Part shown: piece after piece, positions 10,816 through 21,900 of the stretch | Position numbering within the stretch: the stretch's first letter is position 1 | Layout of the letters: each line of letters starts with the position of its first letter | Assembly: GCA_965153355.1 (NCBI GenBank) | Contig: OZ231127.1 | Span: 11,036,001 to 11,100,000, forward strand | DNA length: 64,000 bases | Direction of reading: 5' to 3' | Source: Flaccisagitta enflata | Taxonomy: Eukaryota > Chaetognatha > Sagittoidea > Aphragmophora | The notes under the pieces: model-generated | What the model was told of the DNA's origin: nothing | Seen by the model: the letters and a program-made list of their open reading frames with translations, nothing else | The model's database searches: none | Made by a program: the position numbers and the translations under genes

Positions 10816-11746
10816 ATGCCCGACGTGGGCGGGACGTTAGCTTGCACGATGGATGCGGGATCATCGTCATCATCAACCGCATCCGAGAGACCGGAAGAGA
10901 CTCGTCGACAGGCGCTGGAAGATCGCTTGCGGACGCGTGATAACCAAAGACTGGAATCGTTGGAAGCGAAACGCCTCGCGCGCGAAGAAACATCCGCCGA
11001 ACATGAAAATGTCCAATTCTTCGCCAGGGAATTCAACTCCAGCGCCGAAGCTATCGCCAAAGACATCACCGACGCCACCAGCGGATCCGTGGAGAAAACG
11101 ACTTTAACCTCGCACTTTGACGCCGTCGGCGATGCCATTCACAAGTTGACCAAATATCTCGCCGATTCCAAACTGTTTTTACCGACCTACGATTTGAGGA
11201 AGTCGCAAGAAAAAATCGACTCTTTAAACGAGGCTTTGAGTGGAGCGCGGAATGCGTTGATACCCAAGAAAAAATTTGGGTTTAAAAACAAAAGCAAAGG
11301 GAAGGGCGCTGGTGCAGTCACTACCGCATCCGCCCCTGCTTCGAGCACGACGACGACGCTGAGCAAAGACGACGACTCTATCAACGGCGAAGCGTCAAAG
11401 AAACTCATCGCCGCCAAATCAACTCCCGTCCTCGATCGAGACGAGGGCGATTACGTGATCAAAGACACTCGAAAACAATCTCTCCACGTCTCCCAGAATC
11501 TCGGCCACCGTGTCGTGGGACTCTTCCGTTTGGACGACTGCGACGTGTTGTTGCGTGGTTCGCCTTCCGCGATGCACGTGCGGCATCTGCGACGTTGTCG
11601 CGTCTTCGTTGGCCCCATTTCCGGCTCCATCTTCGTGGATCGTTGCGAGAATTGCGTGTTTGTGCTGGCGTGCCAACAACTGAGGATTCACACTACCAAA
11701 GATACCTCGTTTTACATACACGTCACTTCTAAAGCCATCGTCGAAG
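10816..11746 (+). CDS. TBCC: tubulin-folding cofactor C, exon 1
   Basis: Tubulin-specific chaperone C, which with cofactors A, B, D and E assembles the alpha/beta-tubulin dimer and stimulates GTP hydrolysis by beta-tubulin. The two exons give 403 codons; the human protein has 346. An N-terminal helical region, spectrin-repeat-like in the family (about residues 20-140), is followed by a charged linker with FGFKNKSKGKGAG and a Ser/Thr-rich stretch. The C-terminal beta-helix (TBCC/CARP) domain begins near residue 215. The family signature ISGSIFVDRCENCVFVLACQ is followed by QLRIH, whose arginine (residue 290) corresponds to the catalytic GAP arginine. The exon ends in phase 1 at gtatat. An alternative ATG lies 11 codons in; I chose the first. 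Confidence 0.93.
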
Positions 11747-11949
11747 GTATATTACAAGCTGAAGGGAAGATCCGATCAGTGATCACCGTGTTATGGGCTT
11801 GCTTTTCAGTTTGATGCTTGATGCAGAACTAGAAGCCATGCGAGACTAAACGAGTAATTAAAGATTTACGATGGGGGAATCGATAACAATCAATTCTGGA
11901 AATGCCACTCGGACATAGGACCAAAGTGTGCACCATAACCATCTATGAT

Positions 11950-12968
11950 CATATCAGTCAGTGGACAAAATGATATATGTAGATATGTCAACACCATGAG
12001 ATATTTCACAGAGTAAAGATATTTCATTTTGAAGAAATATTTCAGTACACTGAAATATTTCAGTGGGGTGAAATCAGAAAATTTCAGCAGGCTGAAATGT
12101 TTCAACAGGATGAAATATCTCAGCAGAGTGAAATATTTCAATGAGATGAAATCATGATATCAGATATAGAATTTTAAACAGATTAAGAACATGCAGTTTA
12201 TTTCATTATCTATACAGTAGATGTCGTCTAGACTTGAAAATATGGGGAGCTCATAACATGAGCATCAGTGCAATGAGGGGACTGATATTTTGCTGGTGTA
12301 ATGTATAGACCTTAAAGGGTTGACAATGGGGTATGGTATCCCCCTATGGCTTACTTTACAAAAATTAACTTTTAGTTTAAAGTATTAAGATCAATCACTT
12401 TTATGGCAGAATTTCAGCTTCATCAATTTGCTTTAATTGCAGAACCAGCCTGGGATTCAAATCTGGAACCTTTAAAAATATAAACTAACTAAGATAGATT
12501 TGAAGTTAAGTGAGTTAACCACTAGACCAATTTTGGCAGTTGTTTCAATGGAGGGATTTTGATCTAGTAGATACAAAAAAATTTTCCATCCACAGAGCTG
12601 CAATACCCCATCGTCAATTTAATAGGACATAAGCATTATACACACACAGTTTCATTTCATTGGCACAAATGGTAGTTAGGATATGAGGGCCCCCATAATT
12701 CCAAATTTAGACGACCTCTACTGTACAATGTCATAAGTTGAAGTTTTGAGTGATATGATATCATAGTTTCATTTCATTGAAATATTTCACTCTGCTAAGA
12801 TATTTCATCCTGTTTGAATATTTCAGCCTGCTGAAATTTTCTGATTTCACCCCACTAAAATATTTCAGTGTACTGAAATATTTCTTCAAAATGAAATATC
12901 TTTACTCTGTGAAATATCTCATGGTGTTGACATATCTACTTATATCGTTTTGTCCACTGACTGATATG
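11950..12968. repeat. long foldback (inverted repeat) in TBCC intron
   Basis: The left arm starts catatcagtcagtggacaaa at 11,950. The right arm is its reverse complement, ending ctgatatg at 12,968. Pairing can be followed inward through the tgaaatatttca-rich part, acagtagatgtcgtct (about 12,213) against agacgacctctactgt (about 12,709), and ttgacaatggggtat (about 12,322) against ataccccatcgtcaa (about 12,603). Arms are about 370-390 bp with a loop of about 265 bp. Divergence between the arms is clear, so it is not recent. Confidence 0.85.
12439..12541 (-). other. tRNA-like sequence (A-box and B-box like), possible SINE relic
   Basis: On the minus strand, ggtctagtggttaactc resembles a tRNA D-arm/A box. 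About 55 bp further, ccagatttgaatcccag resembles a T-arm/B box. No full cloverleaf could be paired, and the spacing is longer than in a plain tRNA, so it is not called a tRNA gene. It lies exactly in the loop of the intronic foldback. Confidence 0.35.
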
Positions 12969-13375
12969 TAAAAGGGAGGAGATCAGACCATATCATTTAC
13001 AGTCGTGCCACACCCATAATATACATTGTAATGCATAGGGAGAAGGAGGAAGAGCTAACTCTTATACATTACCATGGGAAAGGTAGGGGTGGTACGATTG
13101 TAAAAGATGAAATGCCACTAACCTTTCCTTCTAGACGTATTAAGTTGATTTTTGATTGCGCATGGCTTGATCTTATGTCCGATTGGCGTTTTCTAAATTG
13201 GTTAATACCGATCCCCCATTCCACAAGGCCTTCGCCCATACAATATCCCCCATAGTAAGGTTTAAATTGAATGTAAACGTTGACGTATTCCAGATTGTAC
13301 TATCTTCACAAATAAAATCTTTCCGCACATTTTAACATATATCTCTGGTTATTTTTGACCAATCCTTAAAAAATT

Positions 13376-13617
13376 GGTGACGAAATTAAAGCTCTGCAAA
13401 TTTACAAGCAGTCTGCGCAAACCGCATCTCTCTAACTCAACGCGTTCAAAAGTTATTCAACTTTGAATGAAATATTTCAATTTCGCTTTTGCCATTCCAC
13501 ACAATCTTCAAATGATATCACTTCACACTTTTCTAAATAACTTCTAAACGAATTGAGCTGGACAGATGCGATTTGCGTAGACTGCTTGCAAATTCAAAGG
13601 GCTTCATTTACGTCACC
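13376..13617. repeat. short foldback element in TBCC intron
   Basis: The left arm ggtgacgaaattaaagc, gcaagcagtctgcgcaaa-like, and ccgcatctctctaactcaac pairs with the reversed right arm ending gcttcatttacgtcacc. Arms are about 85-90 bp with some mismatches and total length is about 242 bp, the size of a small non-autonomous foldback. Confidence 0.75.
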
Positions 13618-13923
13618 TATTTTTCCCTAATTCGTTGAGTCTATTTAGAGCTATAAGTATAAACTTAGAGAAGGAGCAGATCAAGAAAATGGAGTGAATG
13701 GTTTGGAACAGCATCACTTAAGAGTACCTCAAGAAGCTCAAGGAATCGCTTCCTGAAAAAATGGCGGCTGTGATTCAGTCAGGGGATGCACACATTTGAT
13801 ATTGATTGACTTGCGATCAACTGGTATTCCTTAACTAGTCAACAAACACGCTCATTTTCGAAGTGGAAAGATTTTTTTTGTGAAGATAGTAATGTAAATC
13901 ATTTTATGCCTCCTTTTGTTCAG

Positions 13924-14204
13924 ATTGCTCCAGCGTGTCTTTCGCTCCTTACAATCTCGAATATCCCGGATTGAACGAGGACTACGCGACTTCCGGTTTG
14001 GACAAAACTCGTAACAATTGGAGCGAAGTTGACGATTTCAACTTTTTGGCGATGGGATCGGCGTCTCCCAATTGGCGCGTGCTGGAGGAAAGTGAACGAA
14101 TCGTCAACTGGATGGAAGACGTTCGGAAAATCATCGCCGAGTCGGAGTCGATGGTTGTGGACAATTTGACAATCAAGAATGGCGACGGTGATGATGGGTC
14201 GTAA
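13924..14204 (+). CDS. TBCC: tubulin-folding cofactor C, exon 2 (C-terminus)
   Basis: Begins after TTCAG at 13,919-13,923. With the phase-1 G of exon 1 it reads DCSSVSFAPYNLEYPGL, then SGLDKTRNNWSEVDDFNFLA and SASPNWRVLEESERIVNW. This is the conserved end of the TBCC beta-helix domain and its C-terminal segment. An acidic tail of about 25 residues follows to the stop TAA at 14,202-14,204. The match to the animal family across the splice junction supports the intron placement. Confidence 0.93.
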
Positions 14205-15070
14205 ACTGCTTTGTATCGCAACAAATTCTTCTGATCTATTCCGCAAGTTGTTCATGCTTTGCTTGAACGCGATCTCGGGAATAATGACTTGAGTCATAAT
14301 TTACAACCACTGCGTCTTTCTTAGTTCTAGATTTGCTCATTGAGATGTGCGAGGCTCAAGAAAACAAATAGACTCGCAGACGAACTAGGTGTACGAGTCA
14401 GGATGTAGGTAATCATTGTAACCAGACTTCTTTTAAGGGGTTGAGAACTTGAGCAAAGTATAAAAGTTTTAAGCCGAGATGTCGACAATCGTTTCTTACA
14501 AGAGGAAGATGCTTCATAGAATTGAGGAATGTCCTTTAAAAGATCACAGGCCACCGTGCCAAAGAAGTTAAGAAGACTGGCATTTTGAAAGCTCAGATAG
14601 ACCATTATGAAAACAAGCCCGACCGGGCAACGATGCGTCCGGGCTGTGTCTCAGCGTGTATTGATCATGCGACATATGTATGGAGAGACAAATGGACGAT
14701 CAGACGGGTGAAAAGACTCTCAAAAACATGTTGGTTGATCATTTGTTTCAGTGTAGGATCTCACCGTTGCCAAAAACTGCCGAGAAACGCGGTTTTTGCA
14801 CAGGCGTAACAGACCGACCAACCGATGGACGGACCAACGGACAGACCCTCTTATAGAGATGCGTTCCTGACTGACGCATCTAAAAAAGGCAAACTCCCTT
14901 ATGCACTTCGGTTTTGGTAGGTGATGGGAGGAAAATTGTAATGAGAATAGTACATAAGCTTTTTTTTATATACCCTGTCTTCAAAAGCAAGTGTAACCAG
15001 CAAAAGATGTATTGTGTGAAAACAATTCACATTTTAAAATTCGGGTTTTTTCATGCAAAATTTCAGCACT
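14205..15070. other. intergenic with a family G repeat copy
   Basis: No gene recognised. 14,613-14,745 is a family G copy: aagcccgaccgggcaacgat, gcgtccgggctgtgtctcag, gcgacatatgtatggagaga, ending acatgttggttgatc. The other copy is at about 47,890-48,035 on the opposite strand. A gacggaccaacgg run follows at 14,810-14,850. Confidence 0.6.
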
Positions 15071-15262
15071 TTTTAGTCGCGTGCTACGCGACTCTACACC
15101 CCGCTTTGTCCGTCGGTCGGTTGGTCGGTCGGTCCCTATTTTACTTTTTTTATGTTTTTATGGTCTTTGGCCTCACTGCTCCTTGCCAAATGCTTTAGTA
15201 ACTCAAATACTGCCCCTGCCCACCCGCACGCGACTAAGGTAGCCGTGTATCCGGCCTTGTTG
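15071..15262 (+). mobile_element. family A short interspersed repeat, well preserved
   Basis: Starts tagtcgcgtgctacgcgact, then ctacaccccgctttgtcc, a ggtcggt run, a T-rich block, cctcactgctccttgcc, ctgcccctgcccacccgcac, gcgactaaggtagccg and tgtatccggccttgtt. It serves as the reference copy for the family. Read in reverse, the end gactaaaaa would be a short A-run. Confidence 0.8.
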
Positions 15263-15890
15263 TTCAGTGGTTCTGGTTCTACATTATTTTTAAGTGTAAC
15301 ACCAATTGAGGCATTTCAGCTCTTCCTTTCAGACAAAAATGGAGATGTCTAACTTCAAACTTTTTTAACTTTTAAACGCTTTAAGCTAGAATGCTGGGAT
15401 TGGTCTCAAAGATTTTCTGAAGGAGATTACATCAGGTTTAAAAAAAAAAAAATTTTTGCTGTATTCATAACGTTTTTGTCTAGTTTTTCACTTTTTTTCA
15501 TATTCCATCAACACTCCATGTAAGAATTTTATTTTTTTTTTATTAGAATATCTTATGATTATGCACATAAAGAAAAAAAATATATATTGGTAATGAAAAT
15601 TAGCTAGATTGGGATGAGTTTTGATATTCTAAATCAATTTCTTTGCTTTTTGTGTATAATTTTTTTATATAATTATTTTTTTTATATAAAAATAGCTAGA
15701 TTTTAGGGAAATTTGGGTATATTTACAAATGATGTAGACGCTAAACCAGTTGAAAAAAAGTGCTGGAATTTTGCATGAAATGACCGCAGTAAGTATGCTT
15801 TCAGATAGAAAAAAATCTGAATTTAGAAATATAAATAGTTTTCACACAATACATCTTTTGCTGGTTACAGTTGCTTTTGAAGACAGGGCA
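15263..15890. other. AT-rich intergenic stretch, nothing recognised
   Basis: Homopolymer-rich sequence without a convincing coding frame or repeat. Confidence 0.55.
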
Positions 15891-15892
15891 GG

Positions 15893-17205
15893 AACCAAGT
15901 CAACGTTCCTAGTTGAAGGTCAAACAAGGCCAACACCTAGAAGTCGCGTGGGAGACAAAAATAACTGAACTGACCTGACTCCTTATTGAATCTTTTTGTC
16001 GAAAATCACACTTCAACCAGACCCAAACCAGACTCAAACTAGACTCAAACTAGACTCAAACTAGACTCAAACCAGACTCAAACCAGACTCAAACCAGACT
16101 CAAACCAGACTCAAACCAGACTCAAACCAGACTCAAACCAGACTCAAACCAGACTCAAACCAGACTCAAACCAGACTCAAACCAGACTCAAACCAGACTC
16201 AAACCAGACTCAAACCAGACTCAAACCAGACTCAAACCAGACTCAAACCAGACTCAAACCAGACTAAAACCAGACCAAAACCAGACCAAAACCAGACCAA
16301 AACCAGACCAAAACCAGACCAAAAACAGACATGAAACAGACATAAACCAGACCTTAACCAGACCTTAACCAGTCCTAAACCAGACATAAATCAGACATGA
16401 ACTAGACTTAAACCAGACTTAAACCAGACTTAAACCAGACTTAAACCAGCAGACTTAAACCAGCAGACTTAAACCAGCAGACTTAAACCAGCAGACTTAA
16501 ACCAGCAGACTTAAACCAGCAGACTTAAACCAGCCGACTTAAACCAGCCGACTTAAACCAGCCAATTTTAACCAGCCAACTTAATTCAGCCAGCCAACTT
16601 AAACCGGCCGACTTTAACCGGCCGACTTAAACCAGCTGACTTAAACCAGCCAACTTTAACAGCTAACTTAAACCAGCTAACTTAAACCAGCTGACTTAAC
16701 CAGCAGACCTAAACTAGCAGACCTTAATCAGCAGACTTAAACCAGCAAACTGAAACCAAAAATGATTAAAAGCAACCAAAAATGACCAAAGGCAACCAAA
16801 ATGACCAAATGACCGAAATGACCAAAAATATGAGCAAAAGGATCAAAATGACCGAAAATGACCAAAAATGGCCAAAATGACCAAATGACCAAAATGACCA
16901 AAATGACCAAATGACCAAAATGACCAAAATGACCAAAATGACCAAAATGACCAAAATGATAAAAAATGATAAAAAATGATAAAAAATGATAAAAAATGAT
17001 AAAAAATGATAAAAAATGATAAAAAAATGACCAAAAACAACCAATAATTCTCAAAAACACCAAAAAAATGATTCAAAATAACTCCAGACGACCCAAAATG
17101 ACAAAAAACAACGCAAAAAAGCAAAGTGTTACAGACGGACAGACCAACCGACCAACGGACCGTCGGAGCGGGTTGTAGAGTCGCGTGCACGCTACTAAAA
17201 ATGCT
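15893..17205. mobile_element. composite minisatellite bounded by family A-like ends
   Basis: The left end caaggccaacacctagaagt, cgcgtgggagac, resembles a reversed family A end. The right end, with a gacggaccaacc run, then gcgggttgtagagtcgcgtg and cacgctactaaaaa, is a reversed family A start. Between them are an 11-bp array (actcaaaccag, about 16,018-16,300), 14-bp agcagacttaaacc variants (to about 16,750), a 9-bp aatgaccaa array (to about 16,955) and 10-bp aaaaaatgat units (to 17,030). The gap-free minus-strand frames are repeat translations. Confidence 0.6.
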
Positions 17206-18917
17206 AAGACTGCTTAAAATTTAAGAACATTGAAGGCTTGCCAAAAAAATGATGTTCATATAAAACAAGGACATCCCTTTACGGTCGAGTGCGGTTGTTA
17301 AGACCATTAGACTAAAATACTAAGAGACTAAATATAAATTGACTTAAATTAACTTTCAATAACCTAAAATGACTTTAAATGACTTAAAAAAGCGTAAAAC
17401 GTCAAAAAAAGCTAAGCGTTACGGACGGACCGACCGACGGACAGAGTGGGTTGTAGAGTCGCGTGAATGCGACTAGAAAAAGGTGTAATGTGAACACAGA
17501 TCAGGTCAGGGATACCTGATAAGAATGGTTCAAGCTGGCATGGACCGATTTCATGTTCACCTTGTTCTGGTGACTGATAGTTCTCTCAAACAGGGAATCT
17601 CTGTTCCTGCTACCCTGCTTTCATGTCGTAAGAACTCCCTCCCATGCACTATGTTGCCAGAGGGCGTCACCTCAAGACGAAAAAAATTATGCTGGCACTT
17701 TTGACCTAAATAAACGGCTGAAACTAGTATAGTTGCCTACCCTGAGCAAGAAAACATATGGTTTTACCAGCGTCATTGCTATCCAGTGCTCTCTTTTTGC
17801 CTGCTAACTACCTTTCAAATCAAAATGCGGCAAAAAATGTTTTTTCCATTTCATATGGTACTATTCAAGAAATGAAAAATGGTACTTATGGTTAGAGGGA
17901 GGATGCCAAATTTTTAGCAAAGGTTCAGGATTGATTGAATACGCCATGTGTAAAATTTGGTAAGCCTGCTCCTAAATTTGTAGGACCCATTAAAAAAAAA
18001 CTCGCAAAATTCCAATCTTAGATGAAAAAAAATCTAGTCCATTCAGAGCTTCCAAAATGTTGAACCTACTGAGTTTGAGAGCAAAAAAATGTCCCTAAAT
18101 GAATCATGACGCAGGCAAAACCCCATATAGGTGTGATCTACACATACTAAAGAACATTTTTATACCATAGCTGTCATCTCTAGGCACTGGCTTATATTTT
18201 TGTCCTGTTATGGTTCACTCTTCGATGTATGTGCCATGGAAGGATATGATTACTGTTGCCGACTGATATGACATTTCAGGCCCATCCATTCAAAATAATG
18301 ATTCTAGCAAAGATGCATTGAAACAAATGAGCAAAGTTATACAACGTTATACAATGTGGTTGCCTAGAATAGGACGTGTGTGGGTTGGCTTGAAAGACTT
18401 TGAATGAAGTATCATAATTGAAAATTGTCCTAACTTAAGGGAGACTAGGATAGGTTTGGGTAATTTGGTACACTCGGAGCTATTCGTTTACACAGCATGA
18501 AGTTTTGAAGATCTCCTTTAAAAACGCGCGGGGAGGCACCTACTTGAGGAGAAAGAAGTCTAGAGAATGCCCGAGATTTTTGTATCAGTTTAACAAGGCG
18601 TATTTTGTTACAGCACGCATATAAATCGCCCGGTTGTGACCAACACGTCATTTTATTCTTAAGGGTCATAGCACGCCTACTCTGAAATGAATCTAGCCAG
18701 AGTTCCTTAATTGTAGTTGTTTAGGAACTACCTGAAAATCTGCGATTTTCACATGTCCTAGATTATTTTTGCCTCATTTTCCTATTCTTTTCACAGGTTT
18801 TTGGTTGCAAATTCACAACCATATTGGCGCTCGCTAGCTTTGAAGTCTGTCTTTATGTCAAAAAGAAATGTCCACTAGAATGTAACCCGTCAAACTGACC
18901 AACTCCTGATATCAAAA
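17206..18917. other. intergenic upstream of the repeat-module gene
   Basis: A second partial family A end lies at 17,408-17,478 (gcgttacggacggaccgacc, then gggttgtagagtcgcgtg). The rest, about 17,480-18,917, has no recognised gene, repeat or RNA and contains the presumed promoter and 5' leader of the gene starting at 18,918. No clear TATA motif was seen. Confidence 0.5.
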
Positions 18918-21900
18918 ATGCCCTTCAATCGAGGAAGGGGAGGGGGTAAAAGAGGCGGTAGTAATCGAAATTACGGCGGTGGTGCTGGTGGTGGGGACGG
19001 TAACTATGATGGCTTTGATGGTGGTGGTGGTTTTAGCGACCAACACGGTGGTGGAGGAAATTTTGGTGGACCAGGTGGATATAACAATGGACCTTTTCAA
19101 CCCAACAACTTCAATCAACAAAATATGATCGCTCCTCTCATGGATTTCAACCAGCCCAACAATTTTAACCAACAAAACAATCTCAATCCCAATAACTTTA
19201 ACCAGCCAAACAATTTTAACAATTTCAACCAACAAAACAATTTTAACCACATGGACAGCTTTAACCAACCTGACAATTTTGGCCAGCCTAATGATTTCAA
19301 CCAACATAACAATCTTAATCGACAGGACAATTCCAATCAGCGCTACGAAAACAACCGTTCCAATAATTCCAAACCTCATAACAGCAAACGTAATTCATCG
19401 CAGCAACAATCTTCTTCCCGGCAACATCAGCAGCAGCAGAAACGATCCAGTCGTAATCATCGCTTCAACGATGAAGATTCTCCCTCAGAATCCAGTCGCA
19501 GCCAACACTTTAATAATGATGATGAATCTCCCTCACAATCTGCTCGATCCAGTCGTAACCGTCGCTTCAATGATGATCAGTCTATCTCAGAATCCAGTCG
19601 TAACCGTCGCTTCAATGACGGGTCTCCCTCAGAATCCAGTCGTAATCGTCGCTCAAACAATGGATCTCCTTCAAGATCAAGCCGAAATCGACGGTTCAAT
19701 GACGATGATGTGTCTCCCCCGAGATCCAGTCGTAATCGTCGCTTTAACCAAGAAGATGAATCTCCCACCTTGAGGGGCGGTGATTTTGTCGAGATGGAAC
19801 TGATGAGTGACGAGCAGTTTGCGGAAATGTCTGGTTTTGACAAAGGTCATCGATCAAAAGGGTCTAAATCCTCTTCCGCTAGAAAAAATGATTCGCAAGA
19901 TGGTAACAACCGCGGCAATAGAAAAAGAAATCGAGCTTTTAATGATGATGAAGATGATAATGATTTTGAGGGTGATAATGATCAGGAAACTGGTCCAAGT
20001 GAGGGAGCTGGTAGACGCGGCGGTGATAAAATATTTCCTTCTCTTGATGATTACATACGGGAGAAGCAAGAGCGGGAAAAGGGAATAGGCCCAGGGCCAT
20101 CAAAGCGACAACGGGATCTCGAAAGAGGCCCTGACAAAGGGACAAGTTGGGGCTCTGGAGATAGAAGTTCCGGCTTGAGTTTGGACCATACCTCCGATAA
20201 TGGTTATCAAAGACAGCGCGCGCGTGACAATCGCCGCGATGATGATGGAAATATCAGATCCAATCGAGATCGCGCGACTAGAGAAGGTAGTAAATCTTTT
20301 CAATCAAATTCTTCGAGAAGAAACCCCCAGACAATGCCCAAGGCAACTTATGACAAATATGGTCGAAGGGTCGTTGATGAAACTTATTCAGATGACGAAG
20401 AATTTGCAGCCAATACAACTTCCAAATCCCGCGACGACGGTTTCAACATCACCACCGGCACATGGAATGATGACGATGCCGCCGCCGCCGCCGCTGACGA
20501 CAATGACGTTAACTCTTCTTACAGCGACGCTTCTTCCTATTCCGACGAAGATGACGGTCGAGTGCCGGATGCCGTCAACCGTCGCGTTATCACTTCCTCT
20601 GATAATTTGGATGATTCTATGACCGTCACCGTTTCCGCTTCCGCGGAATCCAACGACGACGCCGTTTTGAGCTACAATGAAACGGAAGAGAAGCAAAAAA
20701 TACGCGAAAAGATATTTGGTCGCGCTCAGTCACCTACGAGAGATCGTGACGACAGTCGAGATAGACGCGGCATGCAAGAGCCCCCTGGTTATGTAAAGCG
20801 AGGTAGTAGAGAGCCGCGAGACAGCAGAGACCGAGGCAGAAGTAGGGATAACGACGACGTCGAAAGAAAACCAATATACGAGAGAAGAGGGGATGAGAAG
20901 ATCGAGTTGTACGAGCGTCGCGATCCCGATGATATGAATCTCCGAAAATCACCCGAACCTTCAACGCTTCCAACTTTTCCATTCTTAACTGCTTCTCCTC
21001 CCATCTCTGCGACAGCGCCGTCTCTAACAACTACCGAGAATGAACTTTCTTTATCGTTGAAAATATTCCGCGGTCTTACATCCGATGGCGAGGAAAAAGC
21101 GGAGGACGATCTGGACGCTATTTCCAAAGTGGTGGTAGCCGGAATTCCTTCTCCTCCTCCTCCTCTTCCTGCCGCCGCCACTTCCATCGCCTTCGACGTG
21201 GACATATACGAAACTGTCGTCCCTCCTTTGCGATCTTTATCGGCTTTTTGCGATCCGGCCGTCAAAGATTTGCCGCCTTCCACCGAAGCCCCTGAGAGCC
21301 TCAAGTCTTTGGCCGATGTCATGCTCAACGTGAAGATCGCCAATTTGCCGCTCGACGATTACAACGGCATCGTGGAATTCGCCGTCGGTTCTAATTTGAC
21401 TAACGTGCCGAAAAAGGATTTGGAATTTCGCGACGATCATCGTTGTTACTTGTTTAACTATTACATCAACGACGTTCATTGCGCCACGGGACTCGGTAAC
21501 ACTCCCCACGACGCCGAGAGAACCGGCTACGAGAATTTCGTGAAAAAGGTAAGATTATCCGACTATTTAAAAGTGGAACGGATTCTCAAAGTCAATCATT
21601 TCGAAGTCGGCGATCGGTTGGGATTGTACGCCAAATACGAAGAAGCGGCCAGCGGGTCTTTCCGATATGATCTCTTGTGTCAGGAGAAAAAAGTGCGCAA
21701 GGACGAACTTCCCGTCTGCACTCATTGCTTGGAGAAAGGGCACATTTATTTTAATTGCATGCGATGGCAAGTGGAAAATGAAGGCGTTAAGGATGAGGTT
21801 GTTGACCTTTTCATCGATGCACCACCAAGCGCTACATCTGGACCAGCCGTTGATCTTTTTCCACCTAGAAGCGACTCGATTCTCGATCGTCATTCGACGT

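Larger units (their letters stand above)
11747..13923 (+). other. TBCC intron 1, 2,177 bp
   Basis: Runs from the donor gtatat at 11,747 to the acceptor ttttgttcag ending at 13,923. Splicing joins a phase-1 G to AT, giving the Asp of the conserved IVEDCSSV junction. It holds two foldback elements and a tRNA-like stretch, listed separately. A 74-residue frame at 13,031-13,255 shows no family motif and is probably chance. Confidence 0.85.

Noticed and set aside
12439-12541. Functional tRNA gene on the minus strand
   Set aside because: Box-like motifs are there, but no complete cloverleaf or anticodon stem could be paired and the spacing is too long.
13031-13255. 74-residue frame inside the TBCC intron
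   Set aside because: No family motif, in intronic repeat-rich DNA, and composition follows the local AT bias.
15893-17040. CRISPR-like array
   Set aside because: Units are contiguous 9-14 bp tandem repeats without unique spacers in a eukaryotic context.
19115-20696. Minus-strand and other-frame ORFs over the 5' part of the long gene
   Set aside because: They mirror the Asn/Gln and Arg/Ser repeats of the + strand gene and show no domain of their own.
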